Part shown: piece by piece, positions 1 through 8,905 of the stretch
Position numbering within the stretch: position 1 is the stretch's first letter
Layout of the letters: every line of letters starts with the position of its first letter
Source of the DNA: Variovorax sp. V93
GTDB lineage: Bacteria > Pseudomonadota > Gammaproteobacteria > Burkholderiales > Burkholderiaceae_C
NCBI RefSeq assembly: GCF_041154485.1
Contig: NZ_AP028669.1
Span: 3,162,001-3,226,000, forward strand
Direction: 5' to 3'
DNA: 64,000 nucleotides
The notes under the pieces: generated by a model
What the model saw: the letters and a program-made list of their open reading frames with translations, nothing else
Told to the model about the DNA's origin: nothing
Databases searched by the model: none
Position numbers and translations under genes: made by a program

Positions 1-286
1 CGAGCGCCGCGCGCTCGCGCGCTCCATGCGCGCGCAAAGCGAGGACCGCAAGCGCAATCCCTCGGCCGTCTGGGCCGACGTGGACGGCGGCGCCGCGCGC
101 CAGTGGCTGCAGCAGGCGCGCGCGCACACGCTGGTGCACGGCCACACGCATCGCCCGGCCGATCACGACCTGGGTGACGGCCTCAGGCGCATCGTGCTCA
201 GCGACTGGGACGCCGCGGCCCATCCGCCGCGCGCACAGCTGCTGTGCCTGTCCCCCGCCGGCGCGCAGCGCGTCGATCTGCGCTAG
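1..286 (+). CDS. lpxH: UDP-2,3-diacylglucosamine hydrolase, C-terminal part (partial)
   Basis: Only the last 95 or so residues are present; the gene enters from the left edge. The product removes UMP from UDP-2,3-diacylglucosamine to give lipid X in lipid A synthesis, on the cytoplasmic face of the inner membrane. The visible part carries the calcineurin-type metal-binding motif GHTHRPADH and the following LSDWD segment, both typical of the LpxH tail. The TAG stop (284-286) lies inside the left arm of an inverted repeat that fills the gap to mtfA, so this repeat forms the end of the reading frame and could act as the 3' boundary of the mRNA. The family call is firm from the motif spacing; the catalytic N-terminal half is outside the window. 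Confidence 0.85.
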   Translation, partial: ERRALARSMRAQSEDRKRNPSAVWADVDGGAARQWLQQARAHTLVHGHTHRPADHDLGDGLRRIVLSDWDAAAHPPRAQLLCLSPAGAQRVDLR

Positions 287-553
287 GGCCTGTTGACGCT
301 ATGGAAGGGGTCGCGAAGCTCGCCACAGCCCGTCCATCAAGGCGCGCGACGCCGTGCGTGCGTCCGCACGCACAAGGAGCGCAACGCCGAGGGGTGGGCT
401 GTGGCGAGCTTCCCTGCGGGTTGCTTCGCCAAGGGGCCGCCTGCGGCGTTGCCCGCGCTTGCAAGGCCAAAGCCTTGCTGCGCCCGGGCGCCTTGCATCC
501 AGCCCCTTGGCGAAGCAACGCGATCCCCTTCCATAGCGTCAACAGGCCCTAGC
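282..553. repeat. Branched palindromic intergenic element
   Basis: The whole gap between lpxH and mtfA is a composite inverted repeat. The outer arms (282-315 and 519-553) are complementary over about 34 bases with one single-base indel. Inside are two perfect hairpin stems: 315-331 with 396-412 (17 bp) and 420-437 with 502-519 (18 bp). Each loop holds a further small stem (354-362/365-373, 9 bp; 461-467/472-478, 7 bp). The strand would fold as a three-way junction. No convincing reading frame is present. The layout resembles a non-autonomous, MITE- or REP-like element, but no target-site duplication is obvious because the left arm includes the lpxH stop codon. Confidence 0.85.
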
Positions 554-555
554 CG

Positions 556-1347
556 ATGTTCAAGTGGCTGCGCCGGCTGCGCGCCCTGCCCCCTATCCCT
601 GAAGACGCCTGGCAGGCCACGCTGGCGCGCTATGCCTTTCTTGGCGAGCTTCCGCAGGACCAGCAACTGCGGCTTCGAACGCTGTCGGCCGAATTCCTGC
701 GCGACAAGGAGTTTCACGGCACGCAAGGCTTCGTCATCACCGACGAGGTCGCGCTGGCCATTGCCGCACAGGCGGTGTTGCCGATCCTCAACCTGAAGGG
801 CGGCCTGGACTGGTACGACGATTTCGTCGGCATCGTGGTGCATCCGTCCGAGGTCGTCGCACGGCGCAAGATCGTCGACGAAGCGCAGGTGGTGCACGAA
901 TACGACGAGGTGGTGGCCGGCGAGGCCATGGACCGCGGGCCGGTGATGCTGAGCTGGCAGGACGTGCTCGCGAGCGGCATCACGACGGGCGGCGGCTACA
1001 ACGTCGTGATCCACGAATTCGCCCACAAGATCGACATGCGCGCGGGCGACGCCGACGGCTGCCCGCCGCTGCCGCCCGGCTTTGCGGGCAAGCGCAGCGC
1101 GCGCGAGGCCCGCGCCGCCTGGCTCGCGGTGCTGCAGCCGGCCTATGAAGACTTTCGCGAGAAGACCATCCTGGCCGAGCGCTTCGGCGCGGAGCCGCCC
1201 TGGCTGGACGACTATGGGACCGTGTCGATCAGCGAATTCTTCGCTGTGGCCTGCGAGGCCTACTTCGTGAACCGTCCGAACTTCGCCCGGGACTTCCCCG
1301 CGGTGCTGGTTCTCTTCGATGCGTTCTTCCGGCCTGAACGGGCCTGA
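556..1347 (+). CDS. mtfA: MtfA-type zinc peptidase (M90)
   Basis: This 263-residue protein belongs to the MtfA (Mlc titration factor A) family of cytosolic gluzincin-like aminopeptidases. The zinc site HEFAH is at residues 153-157, and the conserved downstream EFFAVACEAYF segment supplies the third, glutamate ligand. Length matches the family (about 260-270). In enterobacteria MtfA binds the glucose repressor Mlc; whether that applies here is unknown, since no Mlc is in the window. The ATG at 556 lies 3 bases after the palindromic element, which must therefore form part of its leader and overlap any ribosome-binding site. No clear Shine-Dalgarno sequence is visible. Confidence 0.9.
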   Translation: MFKWLRRLRALPPIPEDAWQATLARYAFLGELPQDQQLRLRTLSAEFLRDKEFHGTQGFVITDEVALAIAAQAVLPILNLKGGLDWYDDFVGIVVHPSEVVARRKIVDEAQVVHEYDEVVAGEAMDRGPVMLSWQDVLASGITTGGGYNVVIHEFAHKIDMRAGDADGCPPLPPGFAGKRSAREARAAWLAVLQPAYEDFREKTILAERFGAEPPWLDDYGTVSISEFFAVACEAYFVNRPNFARDFPAVLVLFDAFFRPERA

Positions 1348-1398
1348 TCGCCCATCACGCCTGCGTTTCCTTGCTTACGCGCACGATACCGGCCCGCA

Positions 1399-1414
1399 TA
1401 CCCTGTCCAGGGTA
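1399..1414. promoter_or_regulatory. 16-base palindrome upstream of the GYD gene
   Basis: TACCCTG-TC-CAGGGTA is a perfect inverted repeat of 7-base arms. It lies about 20 bases upstream of a candidate promoter for the following gene and could be an operator. No regulator is suggested by the sequence. Confidence 0.35.
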
Positions 1415-1433
1415 AGAGTCGGCCGCGGGTGCC

Positions 1434-1461
1434 TTGCCTTTGCGGGCCCCGGGCGTAGCAT
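1434..1461 (+). promoter_or_regulatory. Candidate sigma-70 promoter for GYD gene
   Basis: TTGCCT (1434-1439) and TAGCAT (1456-1461) are separated by 16 bases and would start a transcript about 110 bases before the ATG at 1578. The match is moderate, and other hexamers in this 230-base gap cannot be excluded. Confidence 0.4.
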
Positions 1462-1577
1462 CGCTGCCGCCATCGCCTTCCACAGCACCGCTGCGCGCGT
1501 GATGACGTGAAGCGTCGCCGTCGGGGGCGGCGTTGCCTCATGTGATTCGTCCCCCGCGGATAACACAGGAGCGAAAA

Positions 1578-1871
1578 ATGGTGACCTATATCGGTATGCT
1601 GAACTTCACGGACAAGGGCATTCAGAGCGTCAAGGAAACCACCAAGCGCGCCGCTGCCGCCAAGGAAACCGCCCAAAAACTCGGCGTCAATATGCGCGAT
1701 ATCTACTGGACCATGGGCGACTGCGATGTGGTCTGCGTGCTGGAGGCCGACGATGAGCAGGCGCTGGCCGCATTCAGTCTGGCTGTCGCCATGCAGGGCA
1801 ATGTGCGCACGCGCTCCCTGCGCGCCTACACCGCCGGGGAAATGGACGGGATCCTGGCCAAGCTGCCTTGA
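1578..1871 (+). CDS. GYD domain protein
   Basis: A 97-residue protein with the small ferredoxin-like GYD fold (Pfam GYD; named for a Gly-Tyr-Asp motif, here the related GDCDVVCVLEADD stretch at about residues 49-61). Members are single-domain cytoplasmic proteins of unknown biochemical role, sometimes beside metabolic genes. The ATG at 1578 is chosen because a good Shine-Dalgarno (AGGAGC, 1567-1572) precedes it; an upstream in-frame ATG at 1533 lacks one. The gene stands alone between mtfA and a strong terminator, so it is probably monocistronic. No functional partner is evident. Confidence 0.8.
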   Translation: MVTYIGMLNFTDKGIQSVKETTKRAAAAKETAQKLGVNMRDIYWTMGDCDVVCVLEADDEQALAAFSLAVAMQGNVRTRSLRAYTAGEMDGILAKLP

Positions 1872-1879
1872 GCCGGGCT

Positions 1880-1917
1880 GGGCTTTTTCAGGACGGATCA
1901 GGGAAATGAAAAAGCCC
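1880..1917 (+). terminator. Intrinsic terminator after GYD gene
   Basis: GGGCTTTTTCA (1880-1890) is exactly complementary to TGAAAAAGCCC (1907-1917), an 11-bp stem with a 16-base loop starting 8 bases after the stop codon. Confidence 0.7.
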
Positions 1918-1930
1918 GCGCGCGGCGGGC
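1909..1930 (-). terminator. Intrinsic terminator of the DUF349 gene
   Basis: On the minus strand GCCCGC and GCGGGC pair (1914-1930) and are followed by a run of five T residues (1913-1909), 28 bases after the DUF349 stop. It shares bases with the terminator of the opposite strand, so the convergent pair is served by one compact region. Confidence 0.75.
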
Positions 1931-1957
1931 CCTTTCTCGTGAACGCACGCTGGCGCC

Positions 1958-4810
1958 TTATTTGCGCAGCAAGGCCTTCAACGCGTTCTGCAGCCGGCGC
2001 GCACTCGCGGGGTCATGGGCCGCCGCCAGCACCTTGCCGGCATCCTGGCCCCAGGTCTGGGCCGGCGCGGGATCGCCGCGCTTGGTCAGCAGCTTGAGCT
2101 GCAGCGCACGGCGCGCATCGAGCTGCTCGGCAGGCGTCGGCACTTCAGCGGCCATTTCGAGGCGCAGCAGTGCTTCTGCGGCTTCGTCGGGCGCAGCCTT
2201 GGGCGCCGCGCCGATCGCCTGGGACCAGCCGCTGCGCACCGCGGGCGTGATCGCGCGTCCGAGTTCCTGCACGCTGGGCAGCCGCGAGGCGTCGCGCTGC
2301 TCCCATGCGCCAAGCACTTGCGTGAGCGCTTCGCCGTGGGCCTGGGCCGCGAGCTTGCGCAGCGCGAGGTCGGCGCGCTCGAGCGCCTCGCGCTGGGCGC
2401 GGAAAGCGGCGTCGCCGAGCCGCGGACCACGGTCCTCGAAGCGAGGCGGACGGTCGCCGAAGCGGCCGGCCGGTGCACCGCGACCATCGGGACGCGCTGC
2501 ACCGCGATCGCCTGGGCGGCCCGGGCCGCCCGGTCCCGGACGGGCGCCGTCGCGCCGGTCGCCGAAGCGCCCGCCTGCACGGCCCGCAGGCACGGCCTCG
2601 GCCTTCTTGTTGCCGGGCCGGTCGTCGCCGCGCACCGCGACCACAGGCTTGGGAGCGGGCTTCGGCGGCGTGGGCGGTGCCTTGGCCTCTTCGGCCACGG
2701 CAGCTTCGCCGGCGTCGTGTGCCGCAACGTCGGAGCGCGCCGATGCATCGGCACCGTCGGCCGGTGCAACGAGGTCCGGGGTGGCCGCGGCATGTGCCGG
2801 AGCGGGCGTGCCCGGCTGCGCTTCCGCATCGCTGGAACCCGGCGCCTGCTCGGCGCTTTCGCCGAACTCGGCTGCGGCCTGTCCGGGCGCGACCACTTCG
2901 GTGGCGCCCACGGCGGGGCCGTCGCTGGAGGGCTCGGGCTTTGCGGCAGGCGCCGGCGGCGGCGCTTCGCCACGCAGCGCGGCTTCGAGCCGCGCGATGG
3001 CGGCGCGGATCTTCTGCACGTCGCCGCCGGCATTGGCCGCGTCCAGCGCCTTGGAGGCCTCGAGCACATGGCGGTCGTGCTCGCTCATTGCGGAAGAGAC
3101 CTTTTCGCGCTCGGCCGTCTTGCGGTTGAAGGCTTCGTCGATGGGTGCGCGGAACGCGTCCCACAGCTTTTGCTCGTGGCGGCGGTCGAGCGGCACGCTC
3201 TGGGCCTCGGCCTGCCAGCGCTGCTGCAGCGCCTTGACGGCATCGATGCGCAGCATGGGCTGGGCGCCGAGCTCGGCCGCCTCCGCGATCATGGCCTGGC
3301 GCCGTTCGATGCTGGCCTTTTGCGCCGCCTCGAAGGGTGCGCGCGCGGCACCGAAGGCTTCGTTCCACTGCGGCTGCAGTTCGGCAAATACTTTTTCGCC
3401 CACGTGGCCGGCATCGCGCCAGCGGTCGGCAAACTGGTGCAGCGCGCGGTTGTGCGCCTTCAGGTCGGTGGGGTTGGCGTGTTCGGCCGCCCAGGCCCGC
3501 ACTTCTTCGATCAGCGCCACGCGATGGGCGCGATGCTCCGCCGCATCGGCACGAACCTTTTCGAGCCAGGCCTCGACCACCTTGTGGGCTTCGTTGCAGG
3601 CTTCGTCGAAGCGCTTCCACAGCGCGTGGTTGGGCACGCCGCCCTGGTCGGCCTGCTTCCACTGGTCGCGCAGCGAGCGCAGCGTTTCCTGCATTTTGCG
3701 GCCGCCGAGCGCCTGGCCTTCGGGGCGCTTGAGCAAACCTTCGGCCTTGGCGACCAAGTCTTCGCGCACCTTGTCGGCGCTCCAGCGCTGCCAGCCTTCG
3801 AGCTCGCCGGCTGCGACCAGCGCCGCATGCACGCGCGCTTCGAGCGGCGCCTCGACCAGCTTGCCGTGTTCCTTCAGCACCGCGCGCAAGGCGGCGGCCG
3901 CGCCGGCGCTGGCCTTGCCGTGGCCTTCGGCGGTTTCCTGTTCGAGCTTGGCCAGGGCCGCCTGCACGGCGTCCTGCGCTGCTGCGCGCACGGACGGATC
4001 GACCTTGGGCGCTGCAGGCTTGGCGGGTGCCGCCTTGGGTGCGACGACCTCGCCGCGCGCGGCGCGAAGCTCGTCGGCCCACACCGGCACCGGCGGCAAG
4101 GGGGCCGCAGCGTCGGCGGCCGCGGCCTGCGCCTGGGCCAATGCCGCATGGAAGGCATCCGAGACGACCAGCAACTGCGCCTTCGACGATTCGAGCTGCG
4201 GCGCAAACCTGGCGTCCAGGCTGCTCCAGTTGGCATCGGCCGTGATGTCGGCGGCCTGCTGCTGCCAGTGGGCCACGTCGGCGCGCAGTGACTCCTCGGC
4301 GGCCTGGGCGTCCTGCCAGCCCTTGGTCGACAGCACTTCGAAGCGCTGGGCCAGCAGCACGGCGGCCTCGCGGTGCACCTGGGCGCGGTGCTGCAGGTCT
4401 TCGATGCCCTTGACGCGTTCGGCCAGTTGCACCTTGAAACCCGCCAGCGGCTCGCGCGACAGGGGCGCGCCGGCCTTGGCGGCGTCGCGCTGCCAGGCGA
4501 GCGCATCGGCGATGTTGAGCTTGGGCTGGGCCAGCAGCGCCTCGGCCTTTTGCGCCCATTCGGCGGCGATGGCCTCCTGGCTCTTGGCGCGCTTGAGTTC
4601 GTCGAGCTTTTCGCGCAGCAGGCGCGCCGCGCCCTTGTCGCGGCCGCTCAGCTCCTTGAAGACTTCCTGCATCTGCTCGGGCGCGGGGTTGCCGGCGAGC
4701 CAGTCGCGGATGCGCGCGGCGCGCTCGCCCGAAGTTGGCGCGGTGAAGGCGCCGCCGGTGAGCGTGTCGAGGGCCTGGAGGTCGTGTGGCTTGGAAGAAG
4801 TAGAGGTCAC
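1958..4810 (-). CDS. Large DUF349 protein with Arg/Gly-rich linker
   Basis: About 950 residues if started at the GTG at 4810; ATG codons further upstream would add up to 39 poorly conserved-looking residues. It is almost all helix. Three DUF349 helical hairpins, with the usual W-x(3)-F-x(2)-A pattern, can be seen at about residues 393-440, 478-525 and 547-590. Residues about 613-737 are Pro/Ala/Glu-rich and disordered, and about 738-797 are rich in Arg, Gly and Asp with repeated GRFGDR-like units. A second helical part follows to the C-terminus. The biochemical role of DUF349 proteins is not established. There is no signal peptide or membrane segment, so it is probably cytoplasmic. The start codon is the uncertain point: no clear Shine-Dalgarno precedes any candidate. 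Confidence 0.8.
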   Translation of the reverse strand: MTSTSSKPHDLQALDTLTGGAFTAPTSGERAARIRDWLAGNPAPEQMQEVFKELSGRDKGAARLLREKLDELKRAKSQEAIAAEWAQKAEALLAQPKLNIADALAWQRDAAKAGAPLSREPLAGFKVQLAERVKGIEDLQHRAQVHREAAVLLAQRFEVLSTKGWQDAQAAEESLRADVAHWQQQAADITADANWSSLDARFAPQLESSKAQLLVVSDAFHAALAQAQAAAADAAAPLPPVPVWADELRAARGEVVAPKAAPAKPAAPKVDPSVRAAAQDAVQAALAKLEQETAEGHGKASAGAAAALRAVLKEHGKLVEAPLEARVHAALVAAGELEGWQRWSADKVREDLVAKAEGLLKRPEGQALGGRKMQETLRSLRDQWKQADQGGVPNHALWKRFDEACNEAHKVVEAWLEKVRADAAEHRAHRVALIEEVRAWAAEHANPTDLKAHNRALHQFADRWRDAGHVGEKVFAELQPQWNEAFGAARAPFEAAQKASIERRQAMIAEAAELGAQPMLRIDAVKALQQRWQAEAQSVPLDRRHEQKLWDAFRAPIDEAFNRKTAEREKVSSAMSEHDRHVLEASKALDAANAGGDVQKIRAAIARLEAALRGEAPPPAPAAKPEPSSDGPAVGATEVVAPGQAAAEFGESAEQAPGSSDAEAQPGTPAPAHAAATPDLVAPADGADASARSDVAAHDAGEAAVAEEAKAPPTPPKPAPKPVVAVRGDDRPGNKKAEAVPAGRAGGRFGDRRDGARPGPGGPGRPGDRGAARPDGRGAPAGRFGDRPPRFEDRGPRLGDAAFRAQREALERADLALRKLAAQAHGEALTQVLGAWEQRDASRLPSVQELGRAITPAVRSGWSQAIGAAPKAAPDEAAEALLRLEMAAEVPTPAEQLDARRALQLKLLTKRGDPAPAQTWGQDAGKVLAAAHDPASARRLQNALKALLRK

Positions 4811-4828
4811 TTGCGCGAAATCGTTGTC

Positions 4829-4866
4829 TGAAGAGAGAAAGCGAAGGCGCCGGCAAAGGCCGGCGC
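4829..4866 (-). terminator. Probable terminator between DUF748 and DUF349 genes
   Basis: A perfect 8-bp stem GCGCCGGC / GCCGGCGC with a CTTT loop (4847-4866 in plus coordinates) is followed on the minus strand by a pyrimidine-rich tract (CTTCGCTTTCTCTC). It lies downstream of the DUF748 stop and inside the leader of the DUF349 gene, so it could also act as an attenuator. Confidence 0.5.
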
Positions 4867-4999
4867 ACATCGACATTTTCACCCAGTTGTGGCGGGCGGT
4901 TGAATTCCATGCCGCAACCGCAGCCAAATGGCTGCCGGAAGCGGGCGCGGGATGGCTACCTATATGGCGAGACGGGGCGGAAAACCAAGTGGGTGTTTG

Positions 5000-7900
5000 T
5001 CACTTCATGGCCAGGTCGAGCTCGGCGCCGGGCTTCCAGTCGCCACCGCTCGCCTTGGTCTTCACGGCACCGAGGAACAGGCGTTCGCTCGGCAGCTTCT
5101 GGGCCAGCAGGTAGTCGCGCACCACGGCGCCGCGCTCCACGGCCAGCTGCCGTATCGACTCCTCGTCGACCGGAATGCTCGCGAGCAGCAGGTTTTCCAT
5201 TTCCTTCACCGGCAGGTCCTTGGCGAGGCCGACCATGTTGCGCGGCTTGGTGATGTCCGCGCGCTTGTACACGGCGGTCAGCAGCTCGGGGTATTCGGCA
5301 TCGGTCACCGGCGGCACCTCGGTGCCCGCCTGGCCGCCGCGCACCGCCACGCGCCGCTTCTCGGCCTGGGCGAGCTGGCGCAGGCGCTGGCGCTGGTAGG
5401 CGTCGCGCTCCTTTTCGAGGCTGGCCGTGCCGACCACCGTCATCTGCAGGCTCGGACGCTCCGTCAGCGCCTTGACGACCTTGTCCAGGCTCTCCTTGGC
5501 AGTGGTACTGAGCACGGCGCTTCCGGGCTCGAAAGTGATGGTGCTCGACTCGCCGCTGCCGCCGCCGAGCCCGCCGGTCAGCAGGCTGAACGGCGAGGTC
5601 ACGGCCTTGACGATCAGGTTGACCACCGCCTTGAAGATCAACGGGCCGATGCTGAACTGCGGGTCGTTGAGCGAGCCCCTGAGCGGCAGGTCCACGTCGA
5701 TCACGCCGTTGCGGTCGGCCAGCAGCGCCACCGCGAGCCGCACCGGCAGGCTGTTGGGCGCACCCTGCACTTCGTCGCCGAACTGCAGCTGGTTGAGCAC
5801 CAGCTTGTTGGAGGCCGTGAGCTGGCCATCGGGCGCGATCTTGTAGTTGACGTCCATGCTCATCTTGCCGCGCTCGATGCCGTGGCCGGCGTAGCGCACC
5901 GAATACGGCGACAGCGGCGCCAGGTCGAGATCGCGCATCTTGGCAGTGATGTCGAGTTCGAGCGGCTTGGCCAGCGGGTTGAGCTTGCCGGTGATTTCCA
6001 GCGCGGCCGTCTGCTGCGCCTTGCCGCGCAGTTCCAGGTCGGCCAGCGCGGGGCGGCCGCTTTCGCCCTTGGGCGGGTTCGACGAGAAGGAACTGAGCTT
6101 GCCGGTCAGTTCGCTCAGGTCGGCCGAGTAGTTGGGCTTCACGAACAGGTCGGTGAAATCGACCCGGCCGTTGACCAGGCTCATCGGGCCGAAATTGATG
6201 ACCGGCTTGGGCCCCGAATCGGCTTCGGCCTGCGCAGCCGCCACGGGCGCTGCGGCCGGTTTGGCCGGCTCGGGGGCGCCGCCGACCATGGCCTCGGCCG
6301 ACACCGGCGCACCGCCGCCACCCGATGGCTGCTGTGGCCCGCCGCGCGTCGTGGTGGTGGTTCCGCCGAGGCTGCGCCGGGTCTTGACCTCCGCGCTTGC
6401 CGCGGCTGCGGCGTTGGCCTCCGCTTCCCCCTTCTTGGTGAGGTTCACCAGGTTGAGCCGGCCGGTGGGATCGACGATCACGCGGGCGAAGAAATCGGTC
6501 AGCGTGGTTTCCCGCACGTCCACCGCCGGTGCGGCGTTGGGCGCCATGCTCACCTGCAGGCCGCGCAGGCTCAAGGTCTTCCAGCTCAGCAACTGGTTGG
6601 TGTTGCGGTCGAAGCCGGGCGACTGGGTCAGCGAGATGCTGTTGGCGCGGAAGTCGTCGAGCGCCGTGTCCCCGGCCAGCTTGATCGTCATGCCGGCTGG
6701 TGCGCTCGCATAGCGCACGGTTCCTCTGTAGCTTGCGAAGGCGCGGCGAATGTCGACGTTGAGCGCGTCGGCGTAGTAGGCCTTGAAGGCATGGGCGGGA
6801 AACGACGCCACTTCGAGCCGGCCCTCGGCCGACAGCGGCTTGAGCACCATGTTGCCCTTGTAGTCGAAACGGCCCGGCTCCGAACGCCTGGAACCGATGC
6901 GCCCCGAGACCTGCAAAGGCGAGACCGTGCCGGTTTCGGGCGCGACCTTCTGTGCCTTCAGGCTGAATGCCGTGATCTCGACGACCACCGGCGTGGCGCT
7001 GGCCTTGTCGGCATAGGAAAGCGTGCCGTTGTCGACCGCCAGGGTGCCGATGGTCAACGCCCAGGGTTTGGTGTTGGCGCCGGGCGGCGCCGCTTCGGGG
7101 CCTGAGCCGGCGGGCTTGGGCGCGGCCGCCTTGGCCTGCACCGCTCCGCCGCCGCCGGCCGGCACCTTGAGCCAGCGCTCGAACATCCAGCGCTTTTCGC
7201 TGTCGCGCTCGACCTGCACCTTGGGATTGGTGGCAGTGAAGGAGGCCACGTTCAGCGTGTGCCTGGTCATGTCGACCTCGGCATCGACCAGCTCGAAGCG
7301 GCCGACGCTTGCCAGCGCGGTCTTCGCCTGGGTGAGCGCCAGGCCATCGACGGCCAGGCGCCGCGCCTTGAACCGGAGATCGGGCCGGGCCCAGGCGACG
7401 TCGATCTGCCCGCTGAGCTTGCCGTCGAGCGTGGGCTCCAGGCTGTGCGCGAGGTACGGAGCCGCCAGCGACAGCGGCAGCGCATCGACCTCGGTCTGCA
7501 CCTCGGCCACCTTGTCGGTGGCGCTGCCCTGGAACTTGAGCGTGGCGCCGGCAAGGGCGGTGCTGCCGCTGAACCGGGCCGGCTTCTCCATGGGCCAGGT
7601 GAGCCCGGTCAGGTCGAGGCCGAGCGCGGTCGTCTCGATGGCCGCGGCCGGCTGAACGGTTTCATCGCGCCACCCGATGCGCCCGCCGCTGAGGGCCACC
7701 TTGTCGACCTGGACCTTCAGCTTCGGCTTTTCGGGGGCCTTGCCGTCCGGCGCGCTTGCGGCGGCGGCGGGGGCTTGTGCCACCTTCTCTGCCGCTCCGG
7801 TGGCCGGATCGGTGGCCAGCAGGTTCAACTGGCCCTTGGCATCGCGCGCGACCGCAAGCTGCGGATTGGCCAGCGCGACTTCGCTCAGGTGAAACACCGC

Positions 7901-8824
7901 TTCCAGCGGCCGCACGTCGGCCAGCGCCAGCTTGAGCGAATCGAAACCCAGCAGGTCCCGCCCCCGGGCATCGCCGAGCTTTGCCTTGTGCGCTTCGACG
8001 GTGCCGGTGATCTTGAGGCCGGCGGTGGCGGCCTGCTCGAAGTCGATCTTCAGGTCGGCATCGAGGCTGCCCGCCTGCAGCTGCACGGGCAGGCCGCCCG
8101 GGATGTAGCCCAGGTACGGCGCCAGGTCGAGGCCCTTGAACTGCACATGGGCATCGGTCTTGCGGCTCTTCGCGAACGGCGTGGTGAGGGCTGCCGAATC
8201 GAACTTGCTGCCGTTGAGCGCAAAAGCCAGCTTGGGCTCGGTGTTGATGTCGCGCTTGGAGGCCAGGTTGCTCAGGAACGGCACGTTGAGAACGAAGCCG
8301 CGCAGTTCGTGCCTGCGCTTGACGGTCTGGTCGTCGAAATCGACCGCGCCGTCCCTGATCGAGATGTTGTAGATCGCAAAGCGCGCCGGCTCGGCCTTGG
8401 GATCGGGCGGCGGGCCGGCTGCGAGCTTGGCCAGGATGTCGTCGATGTCGTACTTGCCGTCGGCCAGGTGCGTGAGCAGGATGGCCGGCGCCTCGACCGT
8501 CACCGCATCGATCACCGGCGCCAGCCGCAGGATCGACTGCAGTTCTGCGTCGGCATAGATGCGCTTGACCGCCACCTGGGGCCGGCTGCCGTCGGCCGTG
8601 GCTATGCGCAGGTCGTGCAGTGCGAGCTCAAGCGTCCAGGGCTTGAAATCGATCTTGCCGACGGTAACCTGCCGGCCCAGCTTTTCGCTCGCGATCTTCT
8701 GGAGCTGGCTCTTGGCAATCGGCGGCACCGCCAGCCAGGCGACGACCCAGAGAGCCAGGAGAACCAGCAACGCGACGATCCCACGTCGCACCCATTTGTT
8801 TTGTTTGAGCGAAGCTACATCCAT
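5000..8824 (-). CDS. AsmA-like DUF748 envelope protein
   Basis: A 1274-residue protein with one N-terminal membrane anchor (about residues 14-35, VLLVLLALWVVAWLAV region) and a long periplasmic part of repeated beta-rich segments typical of DUF748, a member of the AsmA/TamB/YhdP superfamily. Family members bridge inner and outer membranes and are implicated in lipid transport and outer-membrane homeostasis. The middle has Ala/Pro-rich low-complexity stretches. Towards the C-terminus a segment with the sequence ITFEPGSAVLS resembles the start of an OmpA-like peptidoglycan-binding domain, as seen in many DUF748 proteins. The ATG at 8824 is chosen because it places the basic residues and anchor at the N-terminus; a longer frame to 8926 has no support. 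Confidence 0.85.
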   Translation of the reverse strand: MDVASLKQNKWVRRGIVALLVLLALWVVAWLAVPPIAKSQLQKIASEKLGRQVTVGKIDFKPWTLELALHDLRIATADGSRPQVAVKRIYADAELQSILRLAPVIDAVTVEAPAILLTHLADGKYDIDDILAKLAAGPPPDPKAEPARFAIYNISIRDGAVDFDDQTVKRRHELRGFVLNVPFLSNLASKRDINTEPKLAFALNGSKFDSAALTTPFAKSRKTDAHVQFKGLDLAPYLGYIPGGLPVQLQAGSLDADLKIDFEQAATAGLKITGTVEAHKAKLGDARGRDLLGFDSLKLALADVRPLEAVFHLSEVALANPQLAVARDAKGQLNLLATDPATGAAEKVAQAPAAAASAPDGKAPEKPKLKVQVDKVALSGGRIGWRDETVQPAAAIETTALGLDLTGLTWPMEKPARFSGSTALAGATLKFQGSATDKVAEVQTEVDALPLSLAAPYLAHSLEPTLDGKLSGQIDVAWARPDLRFKARRLAVDGLALTQAKTALASVGRFELVDAEVDMTRHTLNVASFTATNPKVQVERDSEKRWMFERWLKVPAGGGGAVQAKAAAPKPAGSGPEAAPPGANTKPWALTIGTLAVDNGTLSYADKASATPVVVEITAFSLKAQKVAPETGTVSPLQVSGRIGSRRSEPGRFDYKGNMVLKPLSAEGRLEVASFPAHAFKAYYADALNVDIRRAFASYRGTVRYASAPAGMTIKLAGDTALDDFRANSISLTQSPGFDRNTNQLLSWKTLSLRGLQVSMAPNAAPAVDVRETTLTDFFARVIVDPTGRLNLVNLTKKGEAEANAAAAASAEVKTRRSLGGTTTTTRGGPQQPSGGGGAPVSAEAMVGGAPEPAKPAAAPVAAAQAEADSGPKPVINFGPMSLVNGRVDFTDLFVKPNYSADLSELTGKLSSFSSNPPKGESGRPALADLELRGKAQQTAALEITGKLNPLAKPLELDITAKMRDLDLAPLSPYSVRYAGHGIERGKMSMDVNYKIAPDGQLTASNKLVLNQLQFGDEVQGAPNSLPVRLAVALLADRNGVIDVDLPLRGSLNDPQFSIGPLIFKAVVNLIVKAVTSPFSLLTGGLGGGSGESSTITFEPGSAVLSTTAKESLDKVVKALTERPSLQMTVVGTASLEKERDAYQRQRLRQLAQAEKRRVAVRGGQAGTEVPPVTDAEYPELLTAVYKRADITKPRNMVGLAKDLPVKEMENLLLASIPVDEESIRQLAVERGAVVRDYLLAQKLPSERLFLGAVKTKASGGDWKPGAELDLAMK

Positions 8825-8866
8825 CGCGGGAGTGTGCCGCAAAGAAGCAGGCCGCCAGAAACAAGA

Positions 8867-8905
8867 AAGCCCGGCAATTCGACGAAATGTCTCATTACCG
8901 GGCTT
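8867..8905 (-). promoter_or_regulatory. Leader hairpin upstream of DUF748 gene
   Basis: AAGCCCGG (8867-8874) pairs with CCGGGCTT (8898-8905) around a 23-base loop. Read on the minus strand the stem is followed by TTTCTTGTTT, giving it terminator character 40 bases before the DUF748 start. It may attenuate or end an upstream transcript. The loop is long, so confidence is low. Confidence 0.4.

Noticed and set aside
198..796. Several short frames inside the palindromic element near mtfA
   Set aside because: They are interrupted by the inverted repeats, have no Shine-Dalgarno and no protein-like composition.
1962..5114. Very long open frame of over 1000 codons on the plus strand opposite the DUF349 gene
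   Set aside because: The GC-rich third-position bias of the real gene leaves long open frames on the other strand. The translation is Ser/Ala/Arg-rich with no family features, while the minus-strand frame has DUF349 motifs.
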